From the NCBI RefSeq assembly GCF_003634695.1, contig NZ_RBWV01000012.1, positions 208,012 to 272,011 on the forward strand: DNA of 64,000 bases, read 5' to 3'. Numbering within the stretch: position 1 is the first letter of the stretch; the number at the start of each line of letters is the position of its first letter. Shown piece after piece: positions 27,204 to 35,215 of the stretch. The notes under the pieces were generated by a model. That model had not been told where the DNA came from, searched no databases, and was given only the letters and a program-made list of their open reading frames with translations. The translations under genes and the position numbers were made by a program. This DNA comes from Motilibacter peucedani. Its GTDB lineage: Bacteria; Actinomycetota; Actinomycetes; Motilibacterales; Motilibacteraceae.

Positions 27204-27827
27204 GTGTCCCATGACCCTGTACAGGCGTGGGCTTCGGTCGAAGCCTGGCTGGGCGCTCATGCACCACGAAGCGCGGGCGTGCTGAGTCCTCCTGCCGATC
27301 CGGCATCCATCGCTCACGCGGAGGGCGTGACCGGCGTGCCGTGGCCTGACGCCTTGAAGACGCTGCTGCTCGCGCACGACGGCGTGGACGATCCGTACGA
27401 CGACGCGTCTGGCATCTTCTTCGGCGCTCCACTGTTGAGCGTGCAGGGAATCCTCATTGCCCTGGAGCAGTTGGTGGTCGTCGCGGGGGTCATGGACGAC
27501 TTCGGCATCCCGGCAGCGATGGACCCAGCGGCTGGAGGACCTGTCGGTCACTACGTCCCCTGGCTGCTGCCCTTCGCTGGGCTGGAGGGCTCCTTCTGGG
27601 TGCTCGACCTTCGGCCGGGGGAACAGTCCGGCTGTGTCTGCTACTACTCGCCTGTGGAGCAGTTGGTAGCTCCTGCAGCAGCCGCGAGCCGCGTCGAGTT
27701 CACCGCGCAGTTGGCCCTGTGCCTGAGCACGTCGGCACCCTGGAACGGCGTCCTGCGCCCCTTCGTGACCGATGGAGCGCTGGACTGGGCGGAGCTCGAC
27801 GCGGCGGAGGTCGTCGACCTCAGGTGA
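27204..27827 (+). CDS. SMI1/KNR4 (SUKH)-family protein
   Basis: A 207-residue protein. GTG 27204 follows an AAGGAG ribosome site by six bases. The SUKH core is visible in LPPADPASIAHAEGVTGV-like start, PWPDALKTLLLAHDGVDD (the signature helix-turn), the GIFFGAPLLSVQGI strand and YVPWLLPFAGLEGSFWVLDL. SUKH proteins often give immunity to nuclease or deaminase toxins of contact-dependent systems. No toxin gene is next to it, so this may be an orphan immunity gene. It lies 57 bases after a tRNA gene and looks less GC-rich than its neighbours, both hints of acquisition. Confidence 0.85.
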   Translation: MSHDPVQAWASVEAWLGAHAPRSAGVLSPPADPASIAHAEGVTGVPWPDALKTLLLAHDGVDDPYDDASGIFFGAPLLSVQGILIALEQLVVVAGVMDDFGIPAAMDPAAGGPVGHYVPWLLPFAGLEGSFWVLDLRPGEQSGCVCYYSPVEQLVAPAAAASRVEFTAQLALCLSTSAPWNGVLRPFVTDGALDWAELDAAEVVDLR

Positions 27828-27851
27828 CGTCCGCTGCCACCTGCCGCATCG

Positions 27852-29747
27852 TCACGGCGTGACCGTGATGCCGTCGACGGCGAAGGCGGCGTACCTGCCG
27901 ACGGCGGTGGTGCGCAGGGTCAGCACGTGGCGGCCGCGGCGCAGCGTACGGCTGGTCCACAGCTCCTCGCCGGTGCTCGAGTACGCCGCGTGCGCCACCG
28001 CTCGCCCGACCTGCTTGCCGTCGACGAGGACGACGGCTGCGCCGCTGCGCGGTCCGCGGCTGCCCAGGACGCTGACCCGCGTGCCGGTGAAGGCGACGCT
28101 CGCCGCGCGCCCGACCGACGACGTGGTGGTCAGCGTGCCGCGCCACGCGTGGCTGGCGCGGAGCCGGCTCCAGCCGCGTGACACGCGCAGCGCCCGGTCG
28201 TCGAGCGGGGCCAGGTAGGGGCCGGAGGTGCGCGGCAGCGTCAGGTTGCCGAACTCGTCGGCCCCGCGGGCGCGAACCACGTAGGCGTGGCCGGGGGTCA
28301 CGACGACCGGCTCGAAGGTGCTCCATCGGCCGTCGGGCGTCCCGGCGACCGCCGTCCACGGCCCCCGCCTCCTGGTGCGCGGGTCGAGCACCGCGTAGTC
28401 CAGGGTGCCGACGTCGGACGCGCAGAGCACCGTGCAGGAGACGTACTGCGGCCGGAACTGGCCGTCGGGCGCCTGGGCGCCGAGGTCGCGCAGCGAGACG
28501 TCCACCGGCGCGTCGACCGCCTGCACCGGCAGCAGGACCGGTGTGCCGGCGACGCCGCTGACCGTCGCGGTGAGGACGTAGGTGTAGGTGCCGCCCGGCT
28601 GGACGCTCGCGTCCGTGGCGGAGCTCCCGCTGACAGCGACCGGAGTGCCAGCACCGGTGCCGAAGGGGCCGTCGGTGCGGGCGACGGTGACGGTCGCGTC
28701 GGCCGGGGCGTTCCAGGACAGCGAGATGCGACCGCTGCTGGTGCTGACACCCGCCCCGGTCACCTGCGGCCCGGTGGGAGCGGAGGGGACCGCGGCGACC
28801 AGTGAGCCGGTGAGCCGCGCAGGCAGAGCGAGGGCCACGGCCGCGGCTCCGTCGACAGGCGCGCGCCACACCGTCCCTGTGCGCTGCACCTGCTGGCCGG
28901 AGTCGCGGCTCTCGACGAGCACCGCACTGCCGTCCGGTGCCCATACGGGTGCCTCCAGGTCAGGGGCGGGCGGCACGGGGAGCACATGGGCGCCTGCGCC
29001 GTCGGCGCCGCCGACGACCAGCTCGCTCAGGGAGCTCGTGACCTTGCCGGCGGCGTCCCGCTGCTCGACCGAGCGCAGCCACGCCAGCCTGGACCCGTCG
29101 GGCGAGAACGCTGGCTGCCGGACGGCTCCGGTCGCGAGCGGGTCGGACAGCAGCGCAGGAGAGCCCGACGCCGGGAGCGGCACGAGCCCGCCGCCGGAGT
29201 CCAGCCACGTCGGACGCACGGCCACCACGTGGGCCGGGTCGCGCGGGTCCACGGTGGGCTGTCCGGTCGGTCCGCTGCCGACGAGCGGAGCGGCGCTGGG
29301 AGGCGCCAGCCCTAGGACGGTGATCGCATCGGGGGCGGAGTCCGCGCCCACGTCCTCCGTGGCTGCCAGCAGGCTGGACGGTCCCGACCAGGTGAGGTCC
29401 GACGGCGCCCCCCGGCCGTCCGCGTCGGTCCGCGCGACGATGCTCACCGGGCCGCCGCGTACGCCTTGCACGTGGACCTCGGCGAGGGCGTCCCCGGCGG
29501 TGAGGTAGGCGAGCCTGGTGCGGTCGGGCGACAGCTCGACCGCCCTGCGCGTCGCGCCGGTCGGGTCGACGGCCGACGCGAGCAGCGTGCGACGGCTGCC
29601 GTCCGCCGACACCTGCCAGACCTCTCCGCCCACCGATGTCACGACGAGGTCCTCGAGCGTCGGAGCCTCGTCGGCCGCGGCGACCGGTGCGCACAGCGGC
29701 AGCAGGGTCGTGGCGGCCAGCGCGCCCGCCAGCAGCCGCCGCATCAT
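27852..29747 (-). CDS. secreted beta-propeller protein with fibronectin-like module
   Basis: A 631-residue secreted protein. A signal peptide (MMRRLLAGALAATTLLPLCAP, then VAAADEAP) precedes a WD40/TolB-like propeller (about 30-330) with repeated motifs such as SPDRTRLAYLT, FSPDGSRLAWLR and WAPDGSAVLVESRD. A fibronectin type III module (about 335-430, ISLSWNAPADATVTVAR) and a C-terminal beta-sandwich (about 520-631) like those placed at the end of actinobacterial secreted proteins follow. No catalytic motif is seen. Its start overlaps the stop of the gene before it as TGATG, so the two are translationally coupled. The function is unknown; binding of a surface ligand is plausible. Confidence 0.85.
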   Translation of the reverse strand: MMRRLLAGALAATTLLPLCAPVAAADEAPTLEDLVVTSVGGEVWQVSADGSRRTLLASAVDPTGATRRAVELSPDRTRLAYLTAGDALAEVHVQGVRGGPVSIVARTDADGRGAPSDLTWSGPSSLLAATEDVGADSAPDAITVLGLAPPSAAPLVGSGPTGQPTVDPRDPAHVVAVRPTWLDSGGGLVPLPASGSPALLSDPLATGAVRQPAFSPDGSRLAWLRSVEQRDAAGKVTSSLSELVVGGADGAGAHVLPVPPAPDLEAPVWAPDGSAVLVESRDSGQQVQRTGTVWRAPVDGAAAVALALPARLTGSLVAAVPSAPTGPQVTGAGVSTSSGRISLSWNAPADATVTVARTDGPFGTGAGTPVAVSGSSATDASVQPGGTYTYVLTATVSGVAGTPVLLPVQAVDAPVDVSLRDLGAQAPDGQFRPQYVSCTVLCASDVGTLDYAVLDPRTRRRGPWTAVAGTPDGRWSTFEPVVVTPGHAYVVRARGADEFGNLTLPRTSGPYLAPLDDRALRVSRGWSRLRASHAWRGTLTTTSSVGRAASVAFTGTRVSVLGSRGPRSGAAVVLVDGKQVGRAVAHAAYSSTGEELWTSRTLRRGRHVLTLRTTAVGRYAAFAVDGITVTP

Positions 29748-30574
29748 CAGGCACCGGCCGAGGCGTACAGGGCGGTCTGCAACGAGGTGCCGGTCGGGCC
29801 GTAGGTCACGCAGACTCCCGAGTCGATGGCGAACGCCGACGTCGAGACGACGGTGGAGAAGGTCCCCGCCCGGCTGGTCCGGACCCGCCGGAGCACCCCG
29901 CCGGGACCCTCGATGTCGCCGCAGGTCAGCGCTCGGACCTGCAGGACGATGCCGGCTGCCGGCCGCCGCCCGACTCGCGCGGTCCCGGTGACGCGCAGCG
30001 TGTTCTTCCGCACGAGCCGAGCCCGGGCAGTGAGCAGGAGCGGTGCGCGTCCGGTGACCCGCAGCGCGGGCGGCTGCGCCGTGCCCACGTCGCTGAGGCG
30101 GACCCACCCGGTGCCACTGGGGAACCCCTGGGCGCGGGTGTCGATCGTCCCGGCGATGAGCGACCGGACCAGCCAGGTGCCGGCGTCCTGGGCCGACACG
30201 GGGAAGGTGCCCGACCACGTGCCGTCCTGCGCCGTGCCGCCGGTCAGCCGCAGGACGACCGTGCGCGCGGCGCGGCCGCCCGAGGCACCGCCGAACGGCT
30301 GCTCGACCCTGACGCACGGGCAGGAGGTCGAGCGCTCCTCGTCGGTCGAGGCCGGGTGCCGCTGCACGCCCGCCGGGTCGACGAGGTGGACGGAGACGGG
30401 CACCAGGCGTACGCGGGCGCCGGTGAGCGAGACCCGCGCGCTCCCGAGCGCGACGCTAGAGACGGTCGTCGCCGGACCGGGTCCGGGCGTCAGCGCCCGG
30501 GCCTGCGCGACGCCCACGAGGGCGAGGGGTACGGCGAGGGCGAGGCCGAGCCCCGCGCGACGGAGGTGTGTCAC
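29747..30574 (-). CDS. secreted protein with beta-rich repeats, unknown function
   Basis: A 275-residue protein with a clear signal peptide (about 1-28, LGLALAVPLALVGVAQARA). The mature part is rich in Val/Thr/Arg strands and reads like two Ig-like domains: VVLRLTGGTAQDGTWSGTFPV and LRVTGTARVGRRPAAGIVLQV. Two CPC or single Cys positions could form a disulphide. No family is recognised. It is the first gene of a two-gene unit with the propeller protein, whose ATG overlaps this stop codon. Confidence 0.8.
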   Translation of the reverse strand: MTHLRRAGLGLALAVPLALVGVAQARALTPGPGPATTVSSVALGSARVSLTGARVRLVPVSVHLVDPAGVQRHPASTDEERSTSCPCVRVEQPFGGASGGRAARTVVLRLTGGTAQDGTWSGTFPVSAQDAGTWLVRSLIAGTIDTRAQGFPSGTGWVRLSDVGTAQPPALRVTGRAPLLLTARARLVRKNTLRVTGTARVGRRPAAGIVLQVRALTCGDIEGPGGVLRRVRTSRAGTFSTVVSTSAFAIDSGVCVTYGPTGTSLQTALYASAGA

Positions 30575-30665
30575 GCCCTAGGGAGCACCTGCGACCACTG
30601 CCTGGTTCAGGTGCAGGGGCGAGATGTCACGCTTTCGGGCCCTCCCCGGACCCACTCCGCGCGAC

Positions 30666-30671
30666 TACCCT
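30666..30671 (+). promoter_or_regulatory. -10 box TACCCT of the GGDEF-EAL gene
   Basis: TACCCT ends 7 bases before GTG 30679, the spacing seen before other probable leaderless genes in this window. Confidence 0.45.
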
Positions 30672-30678
30672 TCGCAGC

Positions 30679-32622
30679 GTGGACGCGCCGCGCCGCGAGA
30701 CCGACACCTCGGGACTCGTCAGCGTGCCGAGCGCGCGAGAGATGTTCCGTTCGCTGGGCGTGCTCTACGTCGTCGGGGGACTGGTCGCGCTCGTCTGGCT
30801 GACGCTCCCGCACGGCTCCGACGAGGGCAACGCGGTCATCACCGGCACCGCCGTCCTGGCGGTCACCCTGGGCGCGGTGCTGGCCGTCGGTCTGCTCGAC
30901 CGGGCGCCGCGCTGGGTCCTGCACGCGGTGCTGGCCGTCGTCCAGGTGCTGATCGCGGCCGGCTACGTCGCGAGCGACGATGCGACCGGCGACCTGCGGT
31001 GGTTCTGGGTCTGGGCCACGCCGTACGCCGCGTTCTTCTTCTCGCGCCGCGCGGCCGCAGCGCACACCGCCTGGGTGGCGGTGCTCAACGCGGTGTCGCT
31101 CGCGCTGCTGCCCGTCTCTGCGGGCCGGGCGCTGGCCCTGTGGCTGTTCAGCACCGCCACGGTCACCGTCACGGCGATGCTGGTGGGCTGGTCGGCGCAC
31201 ATCGTCCGCACCAGCGAGGGCCGGCTGCGCGACCTGGCCCTCCACGACCCGCTCACCGGGCTGGCCAACCGCCGGCTCTACGCGATGCGCGCGGAGGAGG
31301 CGCTCGCCGCGCGCGACCGGTGCGGCGGCTCGGTGGTGGTGACGCTGCTCGACCTCGACGACTTCAAGCTGGTGAACGACACCTACGGCCACGAGACGGG
31401 CGACGAGCTGCTCGCCGCGCTGGCCCGGCGCATGCAGGCCGCCCTCCAGCCCGGAGAGGTCGCCGTGCGCCTCGGAGGCGACGAGTTCGCCGTCATCAGC
31501 AGGTGCGCCGACGGCGACCCGGACGTCGGGGCGTTCGCCCAGCGGCTCTCGAGCGCCTGGCGCTCGGCCTTCGAGCTGCCCGACGGCGAGGTCTGGGTCT
31601 CGGGGAGCATGGGGATCTCGTGCACCTGCGACGCCGGGTCGAGCGCCACTGCGCTGCTCCGGGAGGCCGACGCCGCGATGTACCGCGCCAAGAGCCTCGG
31701 CGGGGGAGTCCACGTCGTCTACGACGAGCTGATGCGCGCCGGCGCGCACTACCGCATGGGTCTCGACGCGGCGCTGCGCAAGGGCCTCGACGACCGCCAG
31801 CTCCGGCTCTACTACCAGCCGGTGGTCGACGTGGCCGAGCGGCGCTGGCGCGGCGCCGAGGCGCTGCTGCGCTGGCAGCACCCGGAGCTCGGCCTGCTCG
31901 AGCCCTCGACCTTCGTCCCGCTGGCGGAGGAGACCCGGCTGGTGGTGCCGATCGGCGACTGGGTGCTGCGCGAGGCGCTCTTCCAGCTCCTCGACTGGCG
32001 GCGGGCCGGCGTGGTGCCGGAGACCTTCGTCATGTCGGTGAACGTCTCGCCCCGCCAGCTGCGCTCGGACTTCCCGGCGCAGGTGCGCTCAGCGCTCTCG
32101 GACGTGGGGCTGCCGGGCACGTGCCTCGCCTTCGAGCTCACGGAGAACGTGCTGCTCGCCGACTCGGCGCAGACCAGCAAGGTGCTGGGCGACCTGCGCG
32201 CGCTCGGCATCGCCCTGCACCTCGACGACTTCGGCACGGGCTGGACCTCGCTGGCCTCGCTCGAGCGCGTGCCCGTAGACGCCATCAAGGTCGACCGCGG
32301 CGTCGTCGGCTCCGCGGCCGGCTCGGAGCACGCGGCCGCTGCGATCTCGGCCATCTGCGCGATGGCCGAGACGCTGCGGGTGCCCGTGGTGGCCGAGGGC
32401 GTCGAGACCGAGTCGCAGCTCGCGCTGCTCGTGCGCAACCGGTGCAGGTACGCGCAGGGCCGGCTGTTCGCCGCGCCCGCGCCGGGCGACGAGACCGAGC
32501 AGGTCCTGGCGCTCGCACCTCCGGCGCCCGCGACGCTGGAGCTGCGGCGCAGCACGCTGGACCTACGACGCCCGGCCCAGCGCAGCGACAGCGGCCCGGC
32601 TCAGCGCAACGAGAGCAGCTGA
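30679..32622 (+). CDS. membrane GGDEF-EAL cyclic-di-GMP protein
   Basis: A 647-residue protein. The N-terminus (about 25-180) holds five or six membrane helices with no known sensor fold. A GGDEF domain (about 190-350) has the intact signature RLGGDEF near residue 268 but no RxxD inhibitory site five residues before it. The EAL domain (about 375-625) keeps EALLRWQHPE, FELTENVL, LDDFGTGWTSL, IKVDRG and EGVETESQ, the metal-binding set. Both c-di-GMP synthesis and hydrolysis look chemically possible. The last 30 residues are low complexity. It stands alone and may set motility or development state. Confidence 0.94.
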   Translation: MDAPRRETDTSGLVSVPSAREMFRSLGVLYVVGGLVALVWLTLPHGSDEGNAVITGTAVLAVTLGAVLAVGLLDRAPRWVLHAVLAVVQVLIAAGYVASDDATGDLRWFWVWATPYAAFFFSRRAAAAHTAWVAVLNAVSLALLPVSAGRALALWLFSTATVTVTAMLVGWSAHIVRTSEGRLRDLALHDPLTGLANRRLYAMRAEEALAARDRCGGSVVVTLLDLDDFKLVNDTYGHETGDELLAALARRMQAALQPGEVAVRLGGDEFAVISRCADGDPDVGAFAQRLSSAWRSAFELPDGEVWVSGSMGISCTCDAGSSATALLREADAAMYRAKSLGGGVHVVYDELMRAGAHYRMGLDAALRKGLDDRQLRLYYQPVVDVAERRWRGAEALLRWQHPELGLLEPSTFVPLAEETRLVVPIGDWVLREALFQLLDWRRAGVVPETFVMSVNVSPRQLRSDFPAQVRSALSDVGLPGTCLAFELTENVLLADSAQTSKVLGDLRALGIALHLDDFGTGWTSLASLERVPVDAIKVDRGVVGSAAGSEHAAAAISAICAMAETLRVPVVAEGVETESQLALLVRNRCRYAQGRLFAAPAPGDETEQVLALAPPAPATLELRRSTLDLRRPAQRSDSGPAQRNESS

Positions 32623-32702
32623 CCGGCGACGCCCGGGGCGAGCAGCAGGGCAGCCATGAGCGTGACGGGCAGCAGGCGTACGCCCGAACGGATCGTCCTC
32701 AT
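32601..32702 (-). CDS. possible 33-residue membrane peptide
   Basis: An ATG-to-TGA frame encoding a basic start (MRTIRSGVRL), a hydrophobic stretch (LLPVTLMAALLLAPGVAG) and a short tail, as in single-span small proteins. It overlaps the end of the GGDEF-EAL gene on the other strand by 22 bases. No clear ribosome site was seen. It fills the gap before the universal stress protein gene. This is speculative. Confidence 0.25.
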   Translation of the reverse strand: MRTIRSGVRLLPVTLMAALLLAPGVAGQLLSLR

Positions 32703-32773
32703 GCGGGCGGATCGGTCGGCCCGGCCGCCCGCTTGAGCGCCGGCGCCCGTGCTCACCCGTCCGGCTCAACCGC

Positions 32774-33166
32774 TCAGAGCGGCGCCTTCACGGCGAGCAC
32801 GGGGCACGAGGCCTCGAGCAGGAGGCGCTGGGCGGTGCTGCCCATGACGAGCTTGGCCACGGCCGAGCGGCGTCGCAGGCCGATGACGAGCAGCTCGATG
32901 CCCGCTTCCTCCGAGGCGCTCAGCAGCGCGTCGGCCGGGTTGGCGTCGGGGAGCTGGCGCACCGTCACCGAGACGCCCTCCTCCTCGATGGCCGCGACGA
33001 CCGAGTCGATGTCCTTCTCGTCGGCGAAGGTGCCCGCGGCGAAGTTGCCGCCGGTCGCGGTGTTGACGAGCAGCAGGCCGGTGGAGCGCAGCTTGGCCTC
33101 GCTCACCGCCGTGCTCAGCGCCGCGTTCCCGGCGTCGGTCGGGACGTAGCCGACGAGGATGGTCAT
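32774..33166 (-). CDS. universal stress protein (UspA family)
   Basis: A 130-residue single-domain Usp. It starts MTILVGYVPTDAGNAALSTA and has ELLVIGLRRRSAVAKLVMGSTAQRLLLEASCPVLAVK. The usual ATP-binding pattern G-2x-G-9x-G-S is present except that the second glycine is arginine, so nucleotide binding may be weakened. AAGGAG lies seven bases before ATG 33166. It diverges from the RsbQ-like gene with 95 bases between them; a shared stress response is plausible. Confidence 0.92.
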   Translation of the reverse strand: MTILVGYVPTDAGNAALSTAVSEAKLRSTGLLLVNTATGGNFAAGTFADEKDIDSVVAAIEEEGVSVTVRQLPDANPADALLSASEEAGIELLVIGLRRRSAVAKLVMGSTAQRLLLEASCPVLAVKAPL

Positions 33167-33249
33167 CCGTGCTCTCCTTCGGTGGGGTTGCTCGGGCGCC
33201 ATTCAAGGCCACTTCGCACCGCGTGCACAATCGAGGCGCGCGACAGGAC

Positions 33250-33255
33250 TAGCCT
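33250..33255 (+). promoter_or_regulatory. -10 box TAGCCT of the rsbQ-like gene
   Basis: TAGCCT ends 6 bases before ATG 33262 and no ribosome site lies between, so this operon is probably leaderless at its 5' end. Confidence 0.5.
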
Positions 33256-33261
33256 TCGTGC

Positions 33262-34059
33262 ATGAAGGCCGTGTCGCGCCACAACGTACGCGTCAGCGGG
33301 CCCCCCGGCGCCCAGCCGATGGTCTTCGCGCACGGCTTCGGCTGCGACCAGAACATGTGGCGGTTCGTGGCCCCGCGCTTCGCCGACCGCTACCGCGTCG
33401 TGCTGTTCGACCACGTGGGCTGCGGCGGGTCCGACCCCACCGCCTACGACCCCGCACGCTACTCGAGCCTGGAGGCCTACTCCGAGGACCTGCTCGAGAT
33501 CTGCCGCGAGCTGGAGCTCACCGACGTGGTGCTCGTCGGGCACTCGGTCTCGGCGATGATCGCCGCGCTGGCCGTCAAGGCCGACCCCGAGCGCTTCGCC
33601 AAGCTGGTCATGGTGGGCCCGTCGCCCCGCTACGTCGACGACGACGGCTACGTCGGCGGCTTCGCCGACGAGGACATCACCGAGCTGCTCGACTCCCTCG
33701 AGAGCAACTACCTCGGCTGGTCCAGCGTCATGGCGCCGGCCATCATGGGCAACCCCGAGCGGCCCGAGCTGGGCGCCGAGCTCACAGCGAGCTTCTGCCG
33801 CAGCGACCCGGCCGTCGCGCGCCGCTTCGCCGAGGTGACCTTCCGCTCGGACAACCGGGCCGACCTCGCCGACGTGCGCACCCCGACGCTGGTCCTGCAG
33901 TGCAGCGAGGACGTCATCGCACCCGTCGCGGTGGGCGAGTACGTCCGCGACGCCATCCCCGGGGCGCGCCTGGTGGTGCTCGACGCCCGAGGCCACTGCC
34001 CGAACCTCAGCGCGCCCGAGCAGACCACCAGCGCCATCGCCGAGTTCGTCGATGCCTGA
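33262..34059 (+). CDS. rsbQ: RsbQ-like alpha/beta hydrolase
   Basis: A 265-residue alpha/beta hydrolase of the RsbQ/D14 type. The catalytic triad can be placed as Ser in VGHSVSAMIA, Asp in CSEDVIAP and His in ARGHCPNLSAP; FDHVGCGGSD is also family-typical. In Bacillus subtilis RsbQ hydrolyses or binds a small hydrophobic molecule and is needed for the phosphatase RsbP to sense energy stress. The next gene, overlapping by eight bases, encodes a PAS-PP2C phosphatase, which strongly supports this role. The ligand is unknown. Confidence 0.92.
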   Translation: MKAVSRHNVRVSGPPGAQPMVFAHGFGCDQNMWRFVAPRFADRYRVVLFDHVGCGGSDPTAYDPARYSSLEAYSEDLLEICRELELTDVVLVGHSVSAMIAALAVKADPERFAKLVMVGPSPRYVDDDGYVGGFADEDITELLDSLESNYLGWSSVMAPAIMGNPERPELGAELTASFCRSDPAVARRFAEVTFRSDNRADLADVRTPTLVLQCSEDVIAPVAVGEYVRDAIPGARLVVLDARGHCPNLSAPEQTTSAIAEFVDA

Positions 34060-35215
34060 GGGGCTCGCGGTGGTGCTCGACACCGTGGGAGAGCTCGACG
34101 ACCTCGCGCCCTGCGGCTACCTCACGACCCGGCCCGACGGCACGCTGCTCTCCGTCAACTCGACCTTCGCCTCGCTGACGGGCTACGCCCGTGGGGAGCT
34201 GGTCGGGCGCAAGCGGTTCACCGACCTGCTCACCGGCGGCGGCCGCATCTTCCACGAGACCCACTACGCACCACTGCTGCAGATGAGCGGCAGCGCCAGG
34301 GAGATCGCGCTCGACCTGGTGCGTGCCGACGGCACGCGGGTGCCGGTGCTCGTCAACTCGGTGCTGGAGCGCGACGCCGCCGGCGCGCCCGTCGTGGTGC
34401 GCACGGCGGTCTTCGACGCCACCGAGCGGCGCAGCTACGAGCGCGAGCTCCTGGCGGCCAAGCAGCGGGCCGAGGAGTCCGAGGCGCGGGCCCGCCAGCT
34501 GGCCCGGACGCTGCAGACCACGCTGATCCCCCCGGCGCCGCCGCACGTGCCCGGGCTCGACATCGCGGCGGCCTACCGGCCGGCCGGCTCCGGCGAGGAG
34601 GTGGGCGGCGACTTCTACGACGTCTTCGAGCTGAGCGCCGGCTCCTGGGTCGTCGTGGTCGGCGACGTGTGCGGCAAGGGGGTGGAGGCCGCCGTCGTCA
34701 CCTCGCTGGCGCGCCACACCGTACGAGCCGCGTCGGTCGGCCGCCCCGAGCCCTCGCAGACCCTGCACCTGCTCAACGAGGTGCTCCTGCGCACGGGTGA
34801 CGAGCGCTTCTGCACCGTGGCGGTGCTGCGCCTGACCCAGGACGACGAGGGCTGGTCGGTGGCGGTCTCCTCCGGCGGGCACCCCCTGCCCCTCCTGCTC
34901 AGCCCCGGGGAGGAGCCGCGGCGCGTGGGGAAGCCCGGCTCGCTGGTCGGCGTGCTGCCGGACCCGCGCTTCCGCGACGTCGAGCTGCGCCTGCGGCCGG
35001 GGCAGGCGCTGGTGGTGCACACCGACGGGGTCACCGAGGGTCGCCGCGGCGCCGAGTTCTACGGCGAGGACCGCCTCGACGCAGCGCTCCTGCGCTTCGC
35101 AGGCAGCGCCGACTCCCTCGTGCACGGGCTGCTCGACGACGTGCTGCTCTTCCAGCAGGGCAACGCCCGCGACGACATCGCGGTCGTCGCCCTCAGCGTG
35201 CCGCCAGCCGGCTGA
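34052..35215 (+). CDS. rsbP: RsbP-like PAS-PP2C serine phosphatase
   Basis: A 387-residue protein. An N-terminal PAS domain (about 18-130; GYLTTRPDGTLLSVN, FHETHYAPLLQMSG) is joined by a coiled coil (about 130-165) to a PPM/SpoIIE-type phosphatase domain (about 180-385) with GGDFYDVFE, VVGDVCGKGVEAA, VSSGGHPLPLLL, VVHTDGVTEG and NARDDIAVVAL, the aspartates that bind metal. The target should be an anti-sigma-factor antagonist (RsbV-like), but none is encoded within the window. Its start lies inside the end of the rsbQ-like gene, so production of the two is coupled. Confidence 0.93.
   Translation: MPEGLAVVLDTVGELDDLAPCGYLTTRPDGTLLSVNSTFASLTGYARGELVGRKRFTDLLTGGGRIFHETHYAPLLQMSGSAREIALDLVRADGTRVPVLVNSVLERDAAGAPVVVRTAVFDATERRSYERELLAAKQRAEESEARARQLARTLQTTLIPPAPPHVPGLDIAAAYRPAGSGEEVGGDFYDVFELSAGSWVVVVGDVCGKGVEAAVVTSLARHTVRAASVGRPEPSQTLHLLNEVLLRTGDERFCTVAVLRLTQDDEGWSVAVSSGGHPLPLLLSPGEEPRRVGKPGSLVGVLPDPRFRDVELRLRPGQALVVHTDGVTEGRRGAEFYGEDRLDAALLRFAGSADSLVHGLLDDVLLFQQGNARDDIAVVALSVPPAG

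Noticed and set aside
29748..30317. Fusion of the two secreted proteins at 27852-30574 into one gene
   Set aside because: The long open frame upstream of 29747 is out of phase with the real second gene, which has its own signal peptide and a TGATG junction.
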